Assembly (NCBI GenBank): GCA_037783415.1
Contig: JAZGTN010000002.1
Location: forward strand, 992,001 to 1,056,000
Source: Leptasterias polaris
Lineage: Eukaryota; Echinodermata; Asteroidea; Forcipulatida; Asteriidae
Length of the DNA: 64,000 nucleotides
Reading direction: 5' to 3'
The notes beneath the pieces are model-generated. The model was not told the DNA's origin. It made no database searches and worked only from the letters and a program-made list of their open reading frames with translations. Below are positions 59,430 through 64,000 of this stretch, in pieces. The first letter of the stretch is position 1. Each line of letters begins with the position of its first letter. Both the position numbers and the translations under genes were made by a program.

Positions 59430-59616
59430 CACCCATGAGATTGAACAATTACGTAATAAATGGTTCGATACATTAAAAATCCCCCTCTAAATTATGTCTT
59501 TCTCCCCGCTTGCCCCCCCCCCCCCCCCCCCCCCCACTTCTCCACCCAATCGAAATTTTGGTTTCGCCACTGCTTCTTATGTTCGTATTTCTTTGTAAGT
59601 TCCAAATTCCTCAAAG
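59119..59616. other. 3' flank of receptor gene E
   Basis: SINE fragment near 59165-59250 (ACCTCTTTGGACCCCGGTTT), poly-C runs near 59399 and 59512, and a short CA run. Homologous to the 3' flank of gene D (45265-45458), not of gene C. Confidence 0.6.
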
Positions 59617-60446
59617 TTAGACATTCAATTTAGCGTATTGGTCGTCATCCTCTTTCTCTGGTAACTCAACCATTTGCGATCGGATGCCAATATTATTGTT
59701 AAGATGATCGTATTGGGACGAAGCATCATTTCTCTCCGCAGCCGAAGGAGGCTTTTTAAGAGGCTCGTACCCAGATTCCACGGGCTTTGAAGTTTGCTGC
59801 AATGGAATATAGGCTTGATCGTACCCCTGGTTTGAAAAGCTCCCTGGGGGTGGGTTCGCAGATTCATTCTCCTCTCCGAATACTGTTTCATTGTCATTAT
59901 CTTGTGGGTGCTCCAGTTTAAAATATTTACGATCTTGGGGGGTCTTCTCGTTGCTGCTTTGCTCTGTGAGTGATCTTCTCCGGACTTCATCATATTTAGG
60001 GGCTTGGGGAGTCTTACCACCCTTCATAGCATCACTTAATTGCTCAAGTTCAAAATATTCTGAATCTTGTGGGGTCTTCCCGGTGTTTCTTTGCTCTTCG
60101 TGTGGTCTTCTTCGGACTTCGTCATATTTAGGAGCTTGGGGAGTCTTGCCACCAGTCGCGGCATTGCTTGCTCGCCCAATTTCATAATATTTAGGGACAT
60201 AGGGGGTCTCCCCACCCTTCCGACTGTCATTTGATTGCCCAAGTTCGTAGTATTTAGGAACTTCTTGGGTTTCCGGACTATTTCCTGCGGCAATCGAAGA
60301 GCTTCCACTGTCCTCGTTTTCTTCGTAGCGATTCGCAGGCTTGGGTTTCCCAGCGTTGGATGCTGGGTTCCTCTGAGGCCAGTGATCGTACGCGTAATTG
60401 TATTCAGTACCGCCAAGTACCAGTGGATCTGGTATCTGCGCTCTGT
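59617..60446 (-). CDS. receptor gene E, exon 6: cytoplasmic tail
   Basis: 276 codons plus stop, beginning RAQIPDPLVLGG. Motifs: KYYEL, KYYEI, KYDEV, EYFEL, KYDEV, KYFKL, YIPL, YEPL, YDHL, YAKLNV. Sequence up to about base 60100 follows gene C, and sequence below about 60000 follows gene D. LSDAMKGG at 60015-60040 is found only here. Confidence 0.87.
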
Positions 60447-61824
60447 CTGAGGATCAGGGAAACACAAGACAATTTGTTAGGAATTATTTATAATGTACAA
60501 ACAAAAACAGGCTCATCAAAGTTTCAGGATTTTGACCAGTGAAAGCCTCGGTAAACAGTAAGAGAGATGCAATCTGAAAAACCATATAAAATAAAATCTT
60601 TACAATTATTCACATATATGTGAAGTTTTAAAGTAAGTATTTATTTATCACATATCAAATAGCTTTTTAGCTGGTTTAGTCAAAACATATTTTCATTTAA
60701 TAAAAAATGAGTTTGAAAAAAGGATGAAAAGCCTATTAAGTGCTTGTACTAAAGTTTGCCCGAAAATGGTTCAAGTTTCGCGGATTTGATGATAGCAGTT
60801 CGTTGGTCTTCACTTCACTTTGAGCTTTAAATTTGCAAAAGTGGACTGAATTGAAAGGATCAATTCTGGTAAAAAATAAAAAATACTTACCAACTGAACT
60901 GACATCGGGAGAGTTTGTGGGATTCCTGGAGAAAATGGATATGATACAAAAAATAGGTATTGTTTTCAAAGTGTAAATAACTATTAAATTGTATTAGTGA
61001 ATTTGGAATACGATAAGAAACGAGAGTTATTAATTATTGTCTTATTAGCTGTTCATGAAGTATTTTCAGTTTAGCTTACATGCTTGGCTTTTGCATCAAT
61101 TCAGCTAAAGTCTTGTAGTAAGCCTATATTTTCTGTTATTGCATTGAAAGGAATAGATATAGAAATACATTTTTAACGTGTCGAAGTTGAGCTTAGAGTG
61201 TTGAGTACATGTTGTGGTGGTGGGTTTTTTTTCAAGCTATTTTTGATTTGTTTGTTGGTGGTTTTATTTGTTGGTTGCATTGATTTGAATGTTGTTCTGT
61301 CCGCTCCTCCTTTTCCCTCCTTTCAATGTTCCAGTTGAAGATTCAGAGTTGTCTGTTATACTTTCACATAAAAAAGGATACAATGATGGCCCTGAAGGTA
61401 CATGACACATCGCAAATATCTTTAAAATGTGCTTATCATTTGCGAGACCGCATATTATGTTTGCAAGCAGTTGCATAGATGTTTCCGATTTGATATCTCA
61501 TCAGGGCCACCATGGGTTACATTTAAAAAATAAAATTAAAAAATCAATACTTACGTTGTTACTTTCTTCCGGGGTGTTTGGTTCCGTCTACGCTTCACTA
61601 AACACACCACTAGAAGGATCAGGAGAACAATAACCAAGATGGTTCCGAAAACAATGGCTATGATGTTGACCTCTCCATTGTCTGACTGTCGGGACGCGTT
61701 GCTGTCAGTTGGCTGGTCACTCGTTGTCGAGGTTGCTGCTGTTGTCTGATCACTCATTAATGTTATTCGCCCTGATGGGTTCGAGCCTGATAAACTCGTT
61801 GTGGTTTCATTTTCCAAGCAGCTT
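59617..61824 (-). CDS. receptor gene E, 3' part: stalk, transmembrane and tail exons
   Basis: Exons 61824-61555, 60925-60891, 60446-59617, phases as in C and D, all open. The ectodomain and signal exons are not in the window: homology to intron 3 of gene C stops at about 62112, where a LINE begins, so they may lie beyond 64000 or be lost. Stalk with about two repeats (MSDQTTAATS). The tail keeps every repeat tyrosine, including EYFEL where C and D have Cys. C-like and D-like halves are joined in exon 6. Confidence 0.8.
60891..60925 (-). CDS. receptor gene E, exon 5: linker
   Basis: 35 bases, CTCCAG to GTAAGT, encoding NPTNSPDVSSV. Confidence 0.75.
61555..61824 (-). CDS. receptor gene E, exon 4: stalk and transmembrane helix
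   Basis: 270 bases, phase 2 at both ends. SCLENETTTSLSG, about two stalk repeats, then a divergent QSDNGEVN and the helix IIAIVFGTILVIVLLILLVV with KRRR. Confidence 0.86.
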
Positions 61825-62346
61825 CTGTTTCATTTAAAATAAAAACTGCAACATTAGGAAAAACCCGAGTTTGTGAATATACTGGAGTGCCAGGATAAGT
61901 ACAGTGCTATTGATTTGTTATGATTTGGTTCAAATGTTTGAATGTCCTAAGTTATGTCGTTTCAATGTGAATTGATGTCATTGATATCCTATGAATAGAG
62001 GATAAAGCACGGGAAAAAGTAAAATGGAAGTTTTCTTTGATGTAGTCGTGTTTAGTAGAAAGCTATCACAACAAGCACACACTGGCATCTAGAAATAAGT
62101 CAAACATAAATGTAAGAAGTAACTATAACTCTGAATGTAAATAGTAGTGAACTTGCGGGTACAACCATGTGTATAAACTCTTTTGGGAGGAGTGTTGGCT
62201 CTGAAAAGAGCCGGTTTGGTCTCGACGTTTCGAACAGTATACTCTGCTCGTGATTGCAACAAATGACCCCGTGAGAGAAGGACGTGTTTTCCCGGGGAGC
62301 TCCACTTGCTTCACTGAGCACATACAAATCTTGTATTCTATACGCA

Positions 62347-63090
62347 ATGGGCCCCAAGCGACGAGGAGGCAACCAGGCCGGTAGGGCCTCCCGCCCTGCA
62401 GCCTCGGACGATGAAGCCCCGAACCCCGAACCCCCCATTGGAAAAACAGACGGCATAAGCGAAGATTTTGAATCGTTCGTAAGAGCTACACTTAAACAGC
62501 TAGTAAAGGGGCAACGGCAGCTAGAGGAACAACTCGGGGCCTCGATTGAATTCAACAGCGGGCGAATAGCGGAACTTGAGCAAGCCAAAGATGCTTTAGA
62601 GGAAACTGTAGATCTGCTGAAATCAGATCTCTCCGCTGTCCAGACTCAGCTAGCACAACAGCAGGCTGATATTAACAAGCAAGAACGCTTTTCCAGGCGT
62701 AATAACTTTAGATTACTAGGATTGGAAGAATCTGCAGATGAGAAATGTATGGAGGTAGTCAGAAACATCCTGATGGAAAAGTTTAATTTTGAAGCTGAGC
62801 CTCTGATAGAACGAGCCCACCGAAACGGCAGAGGAATGAACGGAAAACCAGCCCATGTGCTCGTCAAGATGTTATCCTACCAGAGCAAGGTAAAGGTGAT
62901 GAAATATCACCGCACCGCCTTTGAAGGTTCACCTATGTACATTCTGGATGACCTCACGGCTGCTGATCGCAAGGAAAGGTTCAAGTGGAAGGTCGAGGTG
63001 AAAACACTATACGACCAAGGGACCAAGCTAAGGTTCTTCGCTGGGAAATGGAGACGCAGAGACGGTGGACTTTTTGTTTTTCAACGGTAA
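62347..63090 (+). CDS. LINE ORF1 protein, L1 ORF1p-like
   Basis: 247 residues from ATG 62347. Basic, disordered N-terminus (MGPKRRGGNQAGR); coiled coil at about residues 55-115 with heptad-like leucines (QLEEQLGASIEFNSGRIAEL); then the RNA-binding part with SRRNNFRLLGLEE, IERAHRNG and a C-terminal domain. This order (coiled coil, RRM, CTD) is that of L1 ORF1p, a trimeric nucleic-acid chaperone that coats the element's RNA. Intact. An upstream in-frame GTG at 62284 is not needed. Confidence 0.82.
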   Translation: MGPKRRGGNQAGRASRPAASDDEAPNPEPPIGKTDGISEDFESFVRATLKQLVKGQRQLEEQLGASIEFNSGRIAELEQAKDALEETVDLLKSDLSAVQTQLAQQQADINKQERFSRRNNFRLLGLEESADEKCMEVVRNILMEKFNFEAEPLIERAHRNGRGMNGKPAHVLVKMLSYQSKVKVMKYHRTAFEGSPMYILDDLTAADRKERFKWKVEVKTLYDQGTKLRFFAGKWRRRDGGLFVFQR

Positions 63091-63759
63091 TTATCTGTAG
63101 TTCCTGACTTTACTTTTCCTTCGAAAGCAGAAGTCTTATTACCTCTTTTTTTATGTACCAGCTAAATTCTAGTATCTATCCTTACTGGTATTAACTGTGG
63201 TTTATTTCTGAGCTTAATTAGATTAATTTAGTATTGAGGACAGTTGTGATTGCATTTACTTCGTTTTTGTTAGAAATTACTTTTAATTTGGTACTTTGCA
63301 AGTGGAGCTCCGGCCGAACACAATCCGAGTGGTGTCTTTTTTGCATTACGAGTATTTAGGTTTTGGGTTTTTTGGCGGGAGTTTGTTTTTGGTGTCTTTT
63401 TGGGGTGATTTGTTTATTATTTATTTTTTCTCCCTCCCCAGTATTGGAGGTTGGCTTGGGTTTTGGGGGGGTTTATCGCGGCAAAAACAAAAAAAACGGA
63501 GGTTTGAAACATTGTATATAGTTAGATCAACTCATTTTTGTTCTTTATTTCTTGTACAGGAGGTACATATCCCATGGCTTAAAGTGTTCCCTTTGTTACC
63601 ACGACATTCTTTCTCTTTTTTTTTCTTTTTCTACATGATTGCTTTAGATTTTCTAGAAGAAGTGTTCCTTGTTCTTACAAAAAATGCTCTGCTTTTTGTT
63701 TGGACCAACAAATCGAGATGCCAATCAGGTTCATGTTTTGCATATCAATATGAGTCGTA
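63091..63759. other. LINE inter-ORF spacer
   Basis: T/G-rich. An open stretch to 63760 from a TTG codon is low-complexity and hydrophobic and I do not regard it as a gene. Confidence 0.5.
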
Positions 63760-64000
63760 ATGCAGAGCCCGCAATGTTCTAAAGGCTCCCCGCCTCAAAA
63801 TGTGTCCATAGTCTCCATGAATTGTCGCGGCTTAGCAGATTACAAAAAAATGAGGGACGTCTTACATTTTTTAAGAACAAAGCGCTACTCCATTTACTGT
63901 TTGCAAGACGTCCATTGTACAGACTCGATGGAGAAGATGATTAGAGCCGAATGGGGATTTGACTGTTATTTTAGCTCTTTCAAAAGTAATTCGAGAGGTG
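63760..64000 (+). CDS. LINE ORF2 start, APE-type endonuclease (partial)
   Basis: ATG at 63760, open to the window edge (80 codons). VSIVSMNCRGLADYKKMRD and YCLQDVHC match the first two blocks of LINE endonucleases: the metal-binding Asn in N-C-R-G-L, and an L-Q-D-x-H where L-Q-E-x-H is common. The ORF continues beyond the window; its reverse transcriptase is not visible. Confidence 0.82.
   Translation, partial: MQSPQCSKGSPPQNVSIVSMNCRGLADYKKMRDVLHFLRTKRYSIYCLQDVHCTDSMEKMIRAEWGFDCYFSSFKSNSRG

Larger units (their letters stand above)
45459..59616. repeat. segmental tandem duplication, unit 2
   Basis: Matches unit 1 but lacks its 33438-39913 segment; the joint is at 51407-51408. It also has the 1.23-kb tandem duplication at 56661-59118 that unit 1 lacks. 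Gene D belongs here, and gene E starts a third unit. Confidence 0.9.
62113..64000 (+). mobile_element. L1-like LINE, 5' part, runs off the window
   Basis: Begins where homology to gene C intron 3 ends (about 62112). A 5' leader of about 235 bases, an intact ORF1, about 670 bases of spacer, then ORF2 with an endonuclease start. Antisense to gene E and inside its intron 3. It differs from the LINE at 37 kb: no zinc knuckles in ORF1. Confidence 0.83.

Noticed and set aside
63296..63760. 154-codon open stretch whose stop overlaps the ORF2 ATG (TAATG)
   Set aside because: Starts at TTG, low-complexity Phe/Gly-rich; the overlap with the LINE ORF2 start is probably chance.

Overview
The window is animal DNA: introns with GT/AG borders, many short transposons and SINEs, long low-complexity runs, and no operons. 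A dispersed inverted-repeat family that starts near TTTGGTAAT and ends in GTGTCCAGTGC-type termini is, as I remember it, common in sea star genomes. An echinoderm, probably an asteroid, is my best guess, but this rests on memory and not on a search.

The main content is a tandem family of five related receptor genes, all on the minus strand, called A to E here: A 1076-9697, B 17474-22700, C 27619-32882, D 45459-50853, E 59617-61824 (5' part beyond the window). I assembled them by hand from splice sites. A to D share one six-exon plan: signal peptide exon, short Cys-rich exon, EGF-like exon, stalk plus transmembrane exon, 32-41 base linker exon, and one large cytoplasmic-tail exon. Intron phases are 2-1-2-2-1 in every complete gene, and the visible part of E agrees. 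The tails are full of YxxL/V motifs and all end with the same pair, S-x-Y-D-H-L and, about 20 residues on, Y-x-x-L close to the C-terminus. This looks like a family of single-pass signalling receptors with small extracellular parts. An immune or recognition role is inference only.

Genes C, D and E are recent copies inside a large tandem segmental duplication. Unit 1 is about 27.6-45.4 kb and unit 2 about 45.5-59.6 kb. Unit 2 lacks 6.48 kb that includes most of a LINE. Gene E is a mosaic of C-like and D-like sequence. The tails differ mostly by amino-acid-changing substitutions. The stalk varies from about one to eight copies of an 11-residue Ser/Thr repeat. Each unit also carries a second, orphan signal-peptide exon (41847-42019 and 53345-53517) with the correct phase-2 donor, which could serve as an alternative first exon.

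The rest is mobile DNA. It includes a broken piggyBac element (4562-8023) in intron 2 of gene A; a decayed L1/Tx1-like LINE without its endonuclease (37048-41658) and its duplicated 3' half (51409-53156); a second LINE with intact ORF1 and the start of ORF2 at the right edge (62113-64000) inside gene E; tRNA-derived SINEs; fold-back MITEs; a MITE with an 8-bp target duplication (43221-43449); and a near-identical 1.23-kb tandem duplication (56661-59118). The intergenic stretches 9.7-17.4 kb and 22.7-27.6 kb hold no gene that I can support.
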